DNA from: Roseovarius aestuariivivens
GTDB lineage: Bacteria; Pseudomonadota; Alphaproteobacteria; Rhodobacterales; Rhodobacteraceae
Assembly: GCF_004761875.1 (NCBI RefSeq)
Contig: NZ_SJEY01000001.1
Location: forward strand, 620,001-684,000
Direction of reading: 5' to 3'
Length of the DNA stretch: 64,000 bases
The position numbers were made by a program, and so were the translations under genes. Positions 8,552 through 16,378 of this stretch are shown here, piece after piece (the stretch's first letter is position 1; each line of letters opens with the position of its first letter). The notes beneath the pieces were generated by a model. That model was given only the letters and a program-made list of their open reading frames with translations, was not told the DNA's origin and made no database searches.

Positions 8552-8585
8552 GAAAAACGGGGCGCGGAAATATCCCGCGCCCCGT
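8552..8585 (-). terminator. Rho-independent terminator of the GabT-like gene
   Basis: On the minus strand an 11-bp perfect stem (ACGGGGCGCGG with CCGCGCCCCGT, 7-base loop) is followed by TTTTCTT. It begins 16 bases after the stop of the gene at 8602-10044 and separates it from the second aminotransferase. Confidence 0.9.
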
Positions 8586-8601
8586 AGTAAGCAAAGTCAG
8601 A

Positions 8602-10044
8602 TTATTCTGCGGCCATCTGATGTTCTGCGGCAATGGCGTCGGCCAACGCCGCTTCGAAGATGGCCATGCCTTCGTCGATGATCGCATCCGATGCGGTCAG
8701 CGGCACCATGATGCGCAGCGCGTTGCCGTGCATGCCGCAAGGCAGCAGGATCAAGCCGCGCTTGAGTGCGTGAGTGACAACCGACTTGGTCAGCGCCGCG
8801 TCGGGTGCGGCCGTATCGAAATCGGTGACGAATTCGACGGCCAGCATCGCGCCAAGACCGCGAATGTCCCACATCCGGTAGGGGGCAACACGTGCGCCAA
8901 TCTCGGCGAAGCGGGCGCGCATCGTCTCGCCGATCGCCGTCGACCGCGCGAGCAGGCCTTCTTCCTCGATCGCCTCGATCGCGGCAAGAGCCGCCTCACA
9001 CGCCACCGGGTTGCCGCCATAGGTGCCGCCCAGACCGCCGGGAATCATCGCGTCCATCACTTCGGCGCGGCCCACGACACCGGCAATCGGATAGCCGCCG
9101 GCCATGGATTTCGCCACGGTCATCAGGTCCGGTGCGACCCCGGAATGCTCGACGGCAAACCAGGTGCCGGTACGGCCAAACCCTGCCTGGATCTCATCGG
9201 AAATGAGGAGGATGCCGTGCTTGTCACAGATCGCGCGCAGCGCCTGGAACAGTTCGGCGGGAACAGGCATGTAGCCGCCTTCGCCCAGAACGGGCTCGAC
9301 GATGATTGCCGCCACGCGGTCCGGCTGTGCGTCGGTCAGGAAAAGCCGCTCAAGCGCGCGGATCGAATCGTCGACCGTGATATGGTCGCGGGTCGACGGG
9401 AAGGGTAGGCGGTAGATGTCGGTCGGGAAGGGGCCGACGTCTTTCTTGTAGGGGCTGATCTTGCCGGTCATGCCGAGCGTCATGATCGTGCGACCGTGAT
9501 AGCCGCCATCAAAGGCGATGATGCCGGGGCGGCCGGTGGCGACGCGGGCGATCTTGACGGCGTTCTCAACGGCTTCGGCACCGGTCGTGACCAACAGCGT
9601 CTTCTTGGCGAAGTCGCCGGGCGCGAGTGCGTTCAGCTTTTCGGCCAGGGCGACATAGGGTTCATAAGGCACGACCTGAAAAGAGGTGTGAGTGTAGCGG
9701 TCTTCCTGCGCCTTGGCGGCCTCGACCACCTTGGGGTGACGATGGCCAGTGTTCAGAACGGCGATGCCGCCGGCGAAGTCGACGTAACGATTGCCCTCGA
9801 CATCCCATAGCTCGGCGTTTTCGGCGTGATCGGCATAGATCGGCGCGGCAGAGGCGACACCGCGTGCCACGGCAGCCTCGCGACGGGCATGAAGCTCGGC
9901 GTTGGTCTTGCCGGTCGCATCAAGCATCTGCGTCACGGCAGCTTGCGTGTCCGGCGTGGTCTGTGCGGGTGCGTCGGCCTTTGCGGCTTTCGTCGCCGGG
10001 GCCTTGCGGGCGCGGGTCTTGGTGGTTTTCTTCGACGTTGCCAT
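8602..10044 (-). CDS. gabT: 4-aminobutyrate aminotransferase-like enzyme with a basic N-terminal extension
   Basis: 480-residue class III aminotransferase, most like GabT (4-aminobutyrate to succinate semialdehyde, using 2-oxoglutarate). Motifs: DFAGGIAVLNTGHRHP, TTGAEAVENAVKIAR, GYHGRT, LLISDEIQAGFGRTG and TVAKSMAGGYPIAG with the PLP lysine. The usual protein begins near the TNAELHARREAAVARG block; here about 40 extra residues rich in Lys, Ala and Thr come first. The ATG at 10044 has a good AAAGGGA seven bases upstream and lies downstream of a clear promoter, so the extension is probably real. The XRE-cupin regulator is divergent and is the likely controller. Confidence 0.88.
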   Translation of the reverse strand: MATSKKTTKTRARKAPATKAAKADAPAQTTPDTQAAVTQMLDATGKTNAELHARREAAVARGVASAAPIYADHAENAELWDVEGNRYVDFAGGIAVLNTGHRHPKVVEAAKAQEDRYTHTSFQVVPYEPYVALAEKLNALAPGDFAKKTLLVTTGAEAVENAVKIARVATGRPGIIAFDGGYHGRTIMTLGMTGKISPYKKDVGPFPTDIYRLPFPSTRDHITVDDSIRALERLFLTDAQPDRVAAIIVEPVLGEGGYMPVPAELFQALRAICDKHGILLISDEIQAGFGRTGTWFAVEHSGVAPDLMTVAKSMAGGYPIAGVVGRAEVMDAMIPGGLGGTYGGNPVACEAALAAIEAIEEEGLLARSTAIGETMRARFAEIGARVAPYRMWDIRGLGAMLAVEFVTDFDTAAPDAALTKSVVTHALKRGLILLPCGMHGNALRIMVPLTASDAIIDEGMAIFEAALADAIAAEHQMAAE

Positions 10045-10076
10045 GGGGCATCCCTTTCGGTCAGAATGATCAGAAT

Positions 10077-10105
10077 ACTTATTCCATGATCATTTTACTT
10101 GTCAA
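10077..10105 (-). promoter_or_regulatory. Sigma-70-type promoter of the GabT-like gene
   Basis: On the minus strand TTGACA (10105-10100) and ATAAGT (10082-10077) are separated by 17 bases, 32 bases before the start codon. A TGATCA palindrome lies inside the spacer and a second TGATCA overlaps the region just downstream of the -10. Confidence 0.6.
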
Positions 10106-10211
10106 ATGCTTTCGGTTTGCAGGGCGAATTCTTGCTGGTGCGACCAATGAAATATCAGATAAATGCAAATTTTGCCACAAAACAGGCTCTTGACCCCCTC
10201 GAAGCTTTCCC

Positions 10212-10227
10212 GTCAAGTATATTTGAC
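10212..10227. promoter_or_regulatory. Palindromic operator candidate upstream of the XRE-cupin regulator
   Basis: GTCAAGTATATTTGAC matches its reverse complement at 14 of 16 positions. It ends 21 bases before the regulator start and would overlap its promoter. Another TTGTCAAA half-match lies in the divergent gabT promoter (-35 region, about 10099-10106). Autoregulation plus gabT control is inferred. Confidence 0.45.
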
Positions 10228-10248
10228 ATCAGTGATTGCGGAGATCGA

Positions 10249-10818
10249 ATGGATATCGGTGGACGATTGCGGGCGGTGCGCGAGACGCGCGGGCTGACAC
10301 AGCGCGATCTGGCGGCGAGGGCGGGTATGACCAATGCGGCGATTTCCCTGATCGAGCAAAACAAGTCGAGCCCGTCGGTCGCGTCTCTCAAGCGTTTGCT
10401 GGATGCGATCCCGATGACGATGTCGGAATTCTTCACCGAGGTGGAGGCAAACGGTACGGCCAAGTATTTCTATACAGCCGATGAATTCGTGGAGCTGTCG
10501 CCCCAGGATGCGGGATTCGGCGAGGCTGCTGCGCGGGTATCTCTGCGCCAGCTCGGCGACGCGCAACGCCATTCTCTTCAAGTGCTGCATGAGACCTATC
10601 CGCCAGGTTCGGACACCGGTCCCGATCTGCTTACCCACGAGGCGGAGGAGGCCGGCGTCGTGATCGCCGGCATCATCGAGATCACGGTGGATGACCAGGT
10701 GCGCGTGCTGAATCCCGGCGACGGATACATGTTCGACAGTCGCCTGCCGCACAGGTTTCGTAATATCGGCAACACAGTTTGCGTGATCGTAAGTGCTTGT
10801 ACGCCGCCGAGTTTTTAG
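10249..10818 (+). CDS. XRE-family transcriptional regulator with C-terminal cupin domain
   Basis: 189 residues. Residues 1-60 form an HTH_XRE domain (LRAVRETRGLTQRDLAARAG, then MTNAAISLIEQNKSSPSVASLKRLLDAI). The C-terminal 70 residues are a cupin_2 barrel (HEAEEAGVVIAGIIEITVDDQ and PGDGYMFDSRLPHRFRNIG). This is the PuuR-like architecture, where the cupin senses a small ligand such as a polyamine or an amino acid. The frame is open from 10099, but ATG 10249 gives the standard N-terminus. Divergent from the GabT-like aminotransferase, so it likely regulates amine or GABA catabolism (inference from PuuR relatives). Confidence 0.88.
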   Translation: MDIGGRLRAVRETRGLTQRDLAARAGMTNAAISLIEQNKSSPSVASLKRLLDAIPMTMSEFFTEVEANGTAKYFYTADEFVELSPQDAGFGEAAARVSLRQLGDAQRHSLQVLHETYPPGSDTGPDLLTHEAEEAGVVIAGIIEITVDDQVRVLNPGDGYMFDSRLPHRFRNIGNTVCVIVSACTPPSF

Positions 10819-10968
10819 AAAGTTGACGCAAGGTCATGTCGCATCCAACCCATCAATGGTCGGTTCCACGCCACAAGCCTGCTTGCACACCGCAAGAAAG
10901 GTGATAGCCTTCACGCAATAGCGGCAAAAAGACCGCTTAACCCAAGACGACAAACCAAGGGAGACAAC

Positions 10969-11928
10969 ATGAAAATCCTTACTAAAGCGGCACTTGCCGC
11001 GACTGTTGCTATTTCTGCTACCGCTGTCGCGGCGCAGGAACGCTTCATCACGATCGGCACGGGCGGCCAGACGGGCGTCTATTATGTTGTTGGTCAGTCG
11101 ATCTGCCGTTTGGTCAATCGCGGCTCGGCCGAGCACAACCTGAAGTGCACGGCGCCTTCCACAGGCGGGTCGATCGCCAACATCAACGCGATCAAGGCCG
11201 GCGATATGGATATGGGCGTCGCTCAGTCTGACTGGCAGTACCACGCCTATAACGGATCGTCGCAGTTCGAAGGTGATGCATTCCCTGATCTTCGCGCGGT
11301 TTTCTCGGTTCACGGTGAACCCTTCAACGTGATCGCCCGGAGCGACAGCGGCATCGAGTCCTTCACCGATCTCAAGGGCAAGCGCGTCAACGTGGGCAAC
11401 CCCGGCTCGGGTCAGCGCGCGACCATGGATGTGGTTATGGACGCCATGGGCTGGAGCGTGAGTGACTTCGCCCTGACGTCAGAGCTGAAGTCGGCTGAAC
11501 AGTCCGCAGCACTTGGCGACAATAACGTCGACGCCATCATCTTTACCGTTGGCCACCCGGCCGGTTCGATCCAAGAGGCGACGACCACGGTGGATGCCAA
11601 GCTGATTCCGGTTGAAACTCCGGAGATCGAGAAGCTGGTTTCGGAAAATCCTTACTACGCTTGGGCGACCGTTCCGGGCGGCATGTACAAGGGTAACCCG
11701 GAGGATGTGAAGACCTTCGGCGTGAAGGCAACCTTCGTGACCTCGGCCAGCGTGCCCGAGGACGTCATCTACGAAGTGGTCAAGGCGGTGTTCGAGAACT
11801 TTGACCGCTTCAAAGGCCTGCACCCGGCCTTCGAGAACCTGACCGAGGAAGACATGATCTCCACCGGTCTTTCGGCACCGCTGCATCCGGGCGCCGAGAA
11901 GTACTACAAAGAGCGCGGCTGGATGTAA
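10969..11928 (+). CDS. TAXI-family TRAP transporter solute-binding protein (first system)
   Basis: 319-residue periplasmic binding protein with a Sec signal peptide (cleavage after about ATAVAAQ, residue 23) and the TAXI N-terminal signature ITIGTGGQTGVYYVVGQSICRLVN. Further TAXI blocks: STGGSIANINAIKAGDMDMGVAQSD and LKGKRVNVGNPGSGQRATMDVVM. The family binds amino acids, dicarboxylates or uncharacterised ligands and delivers them to a fused DctQM permease, encoded next. GGGAGA precedes the ATG. A stable hairpin follows the stop, as in other operons where the binding protein is made in excess. Confidence 0.93.
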   Translation: MKILTKAALAATVAISATAVAAQERFITIGTGGQTGVYYVVGQSICRLVNRGSAEHNLKCTAPSTGGSIANINAIKAGDMDMGVAQSDWQYHAYNGSSQFEGDAFPDLRAVFSVHGEPFNVIARSDSGIESFTDLKGKRVNVGNPGSGQRATMDVVMDAMGWSVSDFALTSELKSAEQSAALGDNNVDAIIFTVGHPAGSIQEATTTVDAKLIPVETPEIEKLVSENPYYAWATVPGGMYKGNPEDVKTFGVKATFVTSASVPEDVIYEVVKAVFENFDRFKGLHPAFENLTEEDMISTGLSAPLHPGAEKYYKERGWM

Positions 11929-11952
11929 TCCAAGCGCGTTAGAAGTACTTTT

Positions 11953-11975
11953 GCGGGGGGCCGTGGGCCCCTCGC
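11953..11975 (+). other. Intra-operon hairpin after the TAXI binding-protein gene
   Basis: A 10-bp stem (GCGGGGGGCC with GGCCCCTCGC, one G-U pair) with a 3-base loop and only three T residues after it. It sits between binding protein and permease, so it more likely stabilises the upstream mRNA or partly attenuates than terminates fully. Confidence 0.55.
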
Positions 11976-12064
11976 TTTCGCGGAGGCGGTGTTCGTCCCG
12001 CGTAAAAGGCTGAAGAACCGCACATATCTTATCGCGGCGGCCAATCCGGATAGGGGGACATGCC

Positions 12065-14827
12065 ATGAGCAACGACGACAAGCAGTTCGAATCGGCTGCG
12101 GTCGAACAGGAAGCCTCGGGTAAAGGCGGCCTGTCGCAGGAGGAACTGGACGAACTTGTCGCCTCCACCGACACGGGCGGACGAAGCCCGACCGGTCCGA
12201 TTGGCACCTTCCTTCTGCTGGTCGCCTTGTCGTGGTCGCTGTTCCAGCTCTGGGTGGCCTCACCCTTGCCCTTCATGGTGGGCTTTGGCGTATTCAATCA
12301 GGCCGACACCCGTGCATTCCATTTGGCTTTTGCCCTTTTCCTGGCCTTTCTGGCCTATCCCGCACAACGCAGCCCCTTTCAGTTAGGGCTTGCCATTGCC
12401 GTTCCCGCTCTGTTGACCGCCTTTTTCATGATCGGGGCAAAAGACGGCACCCCTGTCTGGTGGATTCCACTTGTCGGTATCGGTGTGATCGGTGCCGTTC
12501 TTCTGGGGTCGCCGAAGGACCGTATTCCGGCCTGGGAATGGGCCCTGGCAATTCTCGGCGCAGGCGCTGCCCTCTACATCTATTTCTATAGCGACTCCAT
12601 CGCGCAGCGTGTCGGCGCGCCTATTATGCAAGACTTCGTCGTGGCCGTGGTGGGCATCCTGCTTCTGCTCGAAGCCACGAGAAGATCGCTCGGACCGGCG
12701 CTTATGATCGTGGCGACGGTCTTTCTGGCCTACACGTTTCTTGGCCCGTACATGCCAAGCATCATTGCCCACAAGGGCAACTCCTTGTCCGAGGTGGTGA
12801 ACCACCAGTGGATCACCACGGAAGGCGTGTTCGGCATCGCCTTGGGCGTGTCGGCCTCGTTCGTCTTTCTCTTCGTGCTGTTCGGGTCGCTCCTCGACCG
12901 GGCCGGTGCGGGCAATTACTTCATTCAGGTGGCGTTTTCGCTGATGGGCCACATGCGAGGCGGCCCGGCAAAAGCCGCCGTCGTAAGCTCGGCGATGACG
13001 GGTCTCATCTCGGGCTCGTCTATCGCCAACGTGGTGACCACGGGCACCTTTACCATTCCGCTGATGAAGAAGGTGGGCTTCAGTTCAGAAAAGGCTGGCG
13101 CGGTCGAAGTGGCCAGCTCTGTCAATGGCCAGATCATGCCACCGGTCATGGGGGCCGCGGCCTTTCTCATGGTCGAGTATGTGGGCATTCCCTATTTCGA
13201 CGTGGTCAAGCACGCCTTCGTCCCAGCTCTGATCAGCTATATCGCCCTTGTTTATATCGTCCATCTGGAGGCGATGAAGGCGAACATGCAGGGTCTGCCC
13301 CGCGCGGTCGAGCCGAAGCCTTGGGTCGCCTGGCTGATCTCGACCTCCTTCATCATCGCTATGATCTGCGCGCTCAGCTTTGCGGTCTACTATCTAATGG
13401 GTTGGATCCGTCCGGCGTTTCCCGACACTGCCGGCTATATCGTCTTCGGCATGCTGATCGTGGCCTATATCTTCTTGCTTTATATTGCGTCCAAGCAGCC
13501 GCCGCTAAAGCAGGAGGATCCGAATGCACCGGTCACGAAGTTGCCTGAACCCGGTCCGACGGTGAAATCCGGATTGCACTACATTCTGCCCGTTGTCGTT
13601 CTTGTCTGGGCGCTTATGGTCGATCGGCTTAGCCCTGGTCTCTCGGCGTTCTGGGCCGCAAGCTTCATGATCTTCATCCTGATCACGCAGCGTCCGCTGA
13701 TGGCCATCATGCGCAATGCCGGCAACATCGGCGCGGAGATCCGCAATGGCTTCATCGACCTGCTTGAAGGTCTGGTAGCCGGCGCGCGCAACATGATTGG
13801 TATCGGTATCGCAACCGCAACTGCCGGCATCATCGTCGGCGCGGTCAGCCAGACCGGGGTCGGTTCGGCGCTGGCCGATGTGGTCGAGGTGCTCTCGGGC
13901 GGCAATATCATGGCCATTCTCGTGCTGACGGCGATCTTGTCGCTCATTCTCGGGATGGGCCTGCCGACGACCGCCAACTATATCGTGGTTTCGGCTCTTC
14001 TGGCGCCGGTCATCGTAACACTGGGACAGCAGAACGGTCTCATCGTTCCGCTTATCGCGGTGCACCTCTTCGTCTTCTACTTCGGCATCATGGCGGACGT
14101 GACGCCACCTGTCGGTCTGGCGAGCTTTGCCGCTGCCGCGGTGTCGGGAGGCGATCCGATCCGGACGGGTGTGGTGGCGTTCTTCTACAGCCTGCGCACG
14201 GCGGCTCTGCCCTTCCTGTTCATCTTCAACACGGATCTTCTGCTGATCGATGTGGGGTGGTTACAGGGCATCTTTGTCTTCGTCACGGCGACATTGGCGA
14301 TGCTGCTTTTCGCGGCGGCGACACAGGGCTTCTTCCTGACGCGCAACCGCATTTATGAAACGATTGCGCTCTTGTTGATCGCCTTCACGTTCTTCCGTCC
14401 CGGCTTCTGGATGGACATGGTGGCGCCCCCCTATGATCCGGTGCCGCCAGCCGAGATCGAACAGGCCATGGAACGGGCCGATCCCGGTCAGGATCTACGC
14501 CTTACCATCAGCGGTCTGAACGCCATCGGCGAGCCCATCACCTTCACGGCGCTTCTGCCTGTGCTGGAAGGCGAAACAGGGGCCGATCGTTTGGCGGCCG
14601 CGGGGGTGGAGTATCTCAACAATGACGGCAAGATCGTGATCGACAACGTGACCTTCGACAGCCCGGCGCAAAAGGCCGGTCTGGACTGGGATCAGACGAT
14701 CACCGAGTTGAAAGTGCCGATCGAACAGCCATCGAAATACTTCATGTATCTTCCGGCGCTGCTCGTTCTGGCCCTGGTGGTGTTCCTGCAACGCGGCCGT
14801 GCCCGGCGTCAGCCGGCGGAAGCCTGA
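12065..14827 (+). CDS. TAXI-type TRAP transporter fused permease (DctQM) with DUF3394 tail
   Basis: 920-residue inner-membrane protein. After a polar 35-residue head come four membrane helices of the small DctQ-like part, then the large DctM-like part with the GHMRGGPAKAAVVSSAMTGLISGSSIANVVTTG block, VNGQIMPPVMGAAAFLM and LGMGLPTTANYIV. After the last DctM helices a soluble region (about residues 795-890) resembles DUF3394 and ends in one more helix and an Arg-rich tail. The ion-driven import partner is the TAXI protein upstream. The next gene is 14 bases downstream. Confidence 0.93.
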   Translation: MSNDDKQFESAAVEQEASGKGGLSQEELDELVASTDTGGRSPTGPIGTFLLLVALSWSLFQLWVASPLPFMVGFGVFNQADTRAFHLAFALFLAFLAYPAQRSPFQLGLAIAVPALLTAFFMIGAKDGTPVWWIPLVGIGVIGAVLLGSPKDRIPAWEWALAILGAGAALYIYFYSDSIAQRVGAPIMQDFVVAVVGILLLLEATRRSLGPALMIVATVFLAYTFLGPYMPSIIAHKGNSLSEVVNHQWITTEGVFGIALGVSASFVFLFVLFGSLLDRAGAGNYFIQVAFSLMGHMRGGPAKAAVVSSAMTGLISGSSIANVVTTGTFTIPLMKKVGFSSEKAGAVEVASSVNGQIMPPVMGAAAFLMVEYVGIPYFDVVKHAFVPALISYIALVYIVHLEAMKANMQGLPRAVEPKPWVAWLISTSFIIAMICALSFAVYYLMGWIRPAFPDTAGYIVFGMLIVAYIFLLYIASKQPPLKQEDPNAPVTKLPEPGPTVKSGLHYILPVVVLVWALMVDRLSPGLSAFWAASFMIFILITQRPLMAIMRNAGNIGAEIRNGFIDLLEGLVAGARNMIGIGIATATAGIIVGAVSQTGVGSALADVVEVLSGGNIMAILVLTAILSLILGMGLPTTANYIVVSALLAPVIVTLGQQNGLIVPLIAVHLFVFYFGIMADVTPPVGLASFAAAAVSGGDPIRTGVVAFFYSLRTAALPFLFIFNTDLLLIDVGWLQGIFVFVTATLAMLLFAAATQGFFLTRNRIYETIALLLIAFTFFRPGFWMDMVAPPYDPVPPAEIEQAMERADPGQDLRLTISGLNAIGEPITFTALLPVLEGETGADRLAAAGVEYLNNDGKIVIDNVTFDSPAQKAGLDWDQTITELKVPIEQPSKYFMYLPALLVLALVVFLQRGRARRQPAEA

Positions 14828-14841
14828 GACGGAGGTTGAAG

Positions 14842-15267
14842 ATGTTCGACAAGGTTCTGTTGCCAATCGATGTGACCCACCCGGAATCCTGGGAAAAGGC
14901 CTTGCCCATGGCGGTCGACATGTGCCGGGAAGGTGGTACGCTTCACATACTGGGTATCGTGCACGATATCGGCGCGGCGATCGTTTCATCCTACCTCCCC
15001 GACGATTTCGAGGAAAAGTCGCTGATCAAGATGAAGGAGGAGCTTGACGCATTCGTCGCGGAAAAGGTGCCGTCCGGAACATCTGCAGAGGCACATGTGG
15101 CCCATGGCCACGTGCCCGAACACATCCTGTCGGAGGCCGATCGTCTCGATGCAGATCTGATCGTGATCGCGTCTCATCCGCCCAATGATCTGCGATCCTT
15201 CCTGATCGGATCCAACGCGGACCGGATCGTGCGGCATGCCACGCGCCCGGTGCTGGTGGTCAGATAA
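14842..15267 (+). CDS. Universal stress protein (UspA family)
   Basis: 141-residue single UspA domain. It starts FDKVLLPIDVTHPESW (first strand and nucleotide loop) and ends ASHPPNDLRSFLIGSNADRIVRHATRPVLVV, with the G-(2)-G-(9)-G(S/T)-like ATP-binding region altered to SHP...GSNADRIV. ATG 14842 is chosen: GGAGG at 14831-14835 is six bases upstream, while the in-frame TTG at 14836 directly abuts the ribosome site. Small Usp proteins coupled to TRAP operons are known, for example TeaD beside the ectoine transporter TeaABC, where it modulates uptake; a similar role is inferred. Confidence 0.9.
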   Translation: MFDKVLLPIDVTHPESWEKALPMAVDMCREGGTLHILGIVHDIGAAIVSSYLPDDFEEKSLIKMKEELDAFVAEKVPSGTSAEAHVAHGHVPEHILSEADRLDADLIVIASHPPNDLRSFLIGSNADRIVRHATRPVLVVR

Positions 15268-15355
15268 TGCCGACCGGGAAATGGCCCCTTGCGAAGCGTC
15301 GAGGAATATGGCGGAAGTCCACGCGTGAAATATCTCTAGCTAAGAGTCGCCTCCC

Positions 15356-16324
15356 ATGACCCCATTTGCCATTGCTGGCGTGCAAATGCACGTCTCTGCC
15401 CTTCATTCCAACGTCGAGGCGATGCGCCATCGGATCGAAATCCTGATGGCCCGCTTTCCCTGGACGCAAATGGTGCTGTTTTCCGAACTCGCCCCTTTCG
15501 GCCCGCTCGACCAATATGCCCAGCCGTTTCCGAACGACACGATTCAGCAATTCCAGGAGGACGCCAAGCGCTTTGGCATCTGGCTTATTCCTGGGTCGAT
15601 GTTCGAGAAGACCGAGGATGGCCGCATCCTCAACACGTCGGTGGTGATCAACCCCGAAGGCGAGATCGTCTCGAAATACTCCAAGATGTTCCCGTTCCGG
15701 CCTTACGAGGCGGGTATTTCGGCAGGTACCGAATTCTGCATTTTCGACGTGCCGGATGTCGGCCGGTTCGGCCTGTCGATCTGCTATGACATCTGGTTCC
15801 CGGAAACCACGCGGCAGCTGACCAGCCAGGGCGTTGAGGTTCTTTTGCACCCGGTTCTGACCGGGACAACGGACCGCGAGGCAGAACTGTCCATCGCGCG
15901 TGCGACCGCCGCACAGTTCCAGTGTTACGTGTTCGACGTGAACGGTCTGGCCTCGGGCGGCGTCGGTCGGTCCTGCGTGGTTGATCCGTCGGCGACCGTG
16001 CTGCACCAGTCAGCCGGGCAAGAGGACATGTTCCCGATCGAGATCGATCTCGATCAGGTTCGCCGTCAACGTGAGACCGGGCTCAAGGGCCTGGGCCAAG
16101 TGCTCAAGTCGTTCCGTGACCGGGACGCGGAGTTCAGCGTTTATGACCGCAACAGCGGCGCGGATGCCTATCTCAAAACACTTGGACCGCTCGAAACACC
16201 CAAGCAGGGCACTTATCGGGGGCTGCGCGCCGCCGACCCACGCAGCGCGCTTGGGCAAGATGAAACGACACCGGAACACAATCAGGGCTTTTCCGTTCTT
16301 CATGGAAAGGCCGGTTCCGGCTAA
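15356..16324 (+). CDS. Carbon-nitrogen hydrolase (nitrilase superfamily)
   Basis: 322-residue nitrilase-superfamily amidohydrolase with the complete Glu-Lys-Cys triad: E44 in VLFSELAPFG, K110 in KYSKMFPF and C143 in SICYDIWFPE. Members hydrolyse or transfer amide bonds of amino acids, polyamines or carbamoyl groups. It lies 88 bases after the stress-protein gene and 54 bases before the PLP enzyme. Together with the next three genes it forms an enzyme set that acts on amino groups and amide bonds; see findings. Substrate unknown. Confidence 0.9.
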   Translation: MTPFAIAGVQMHVSALHSNVEAMRHRIEILMARFPWTQMVLFSELAPFGPLDQYAQPFPNDTIQQFQEDAKRFGIWLIPGSMFEKTEDGRILNTSVVINPEGEIVSKYSKMFPFRPYEAGISAGTEFCIFDVPDVGRFGLSICYDIWFPETTRQLTSQGVEVLLHPVLTGTTDREAELSIARATAAQFQCYVFDVNGLASGGVGRSCVVDPSATVLHQSAGQEDMFPIEIDLDQVRRQRETGLKGLGQVLKSFRDRDAEFSVYDRNSGADAYLKTLGPLETPKQGTYRGLRAADPRSALGQDETTPEHNQGFSVLHGKAGSG

Positions 16325-16378
16325 TCCCGCGGCGTCCCTTCGGGGGCGGTCCCGGGCAACGATAATGGGAGGAACGGA

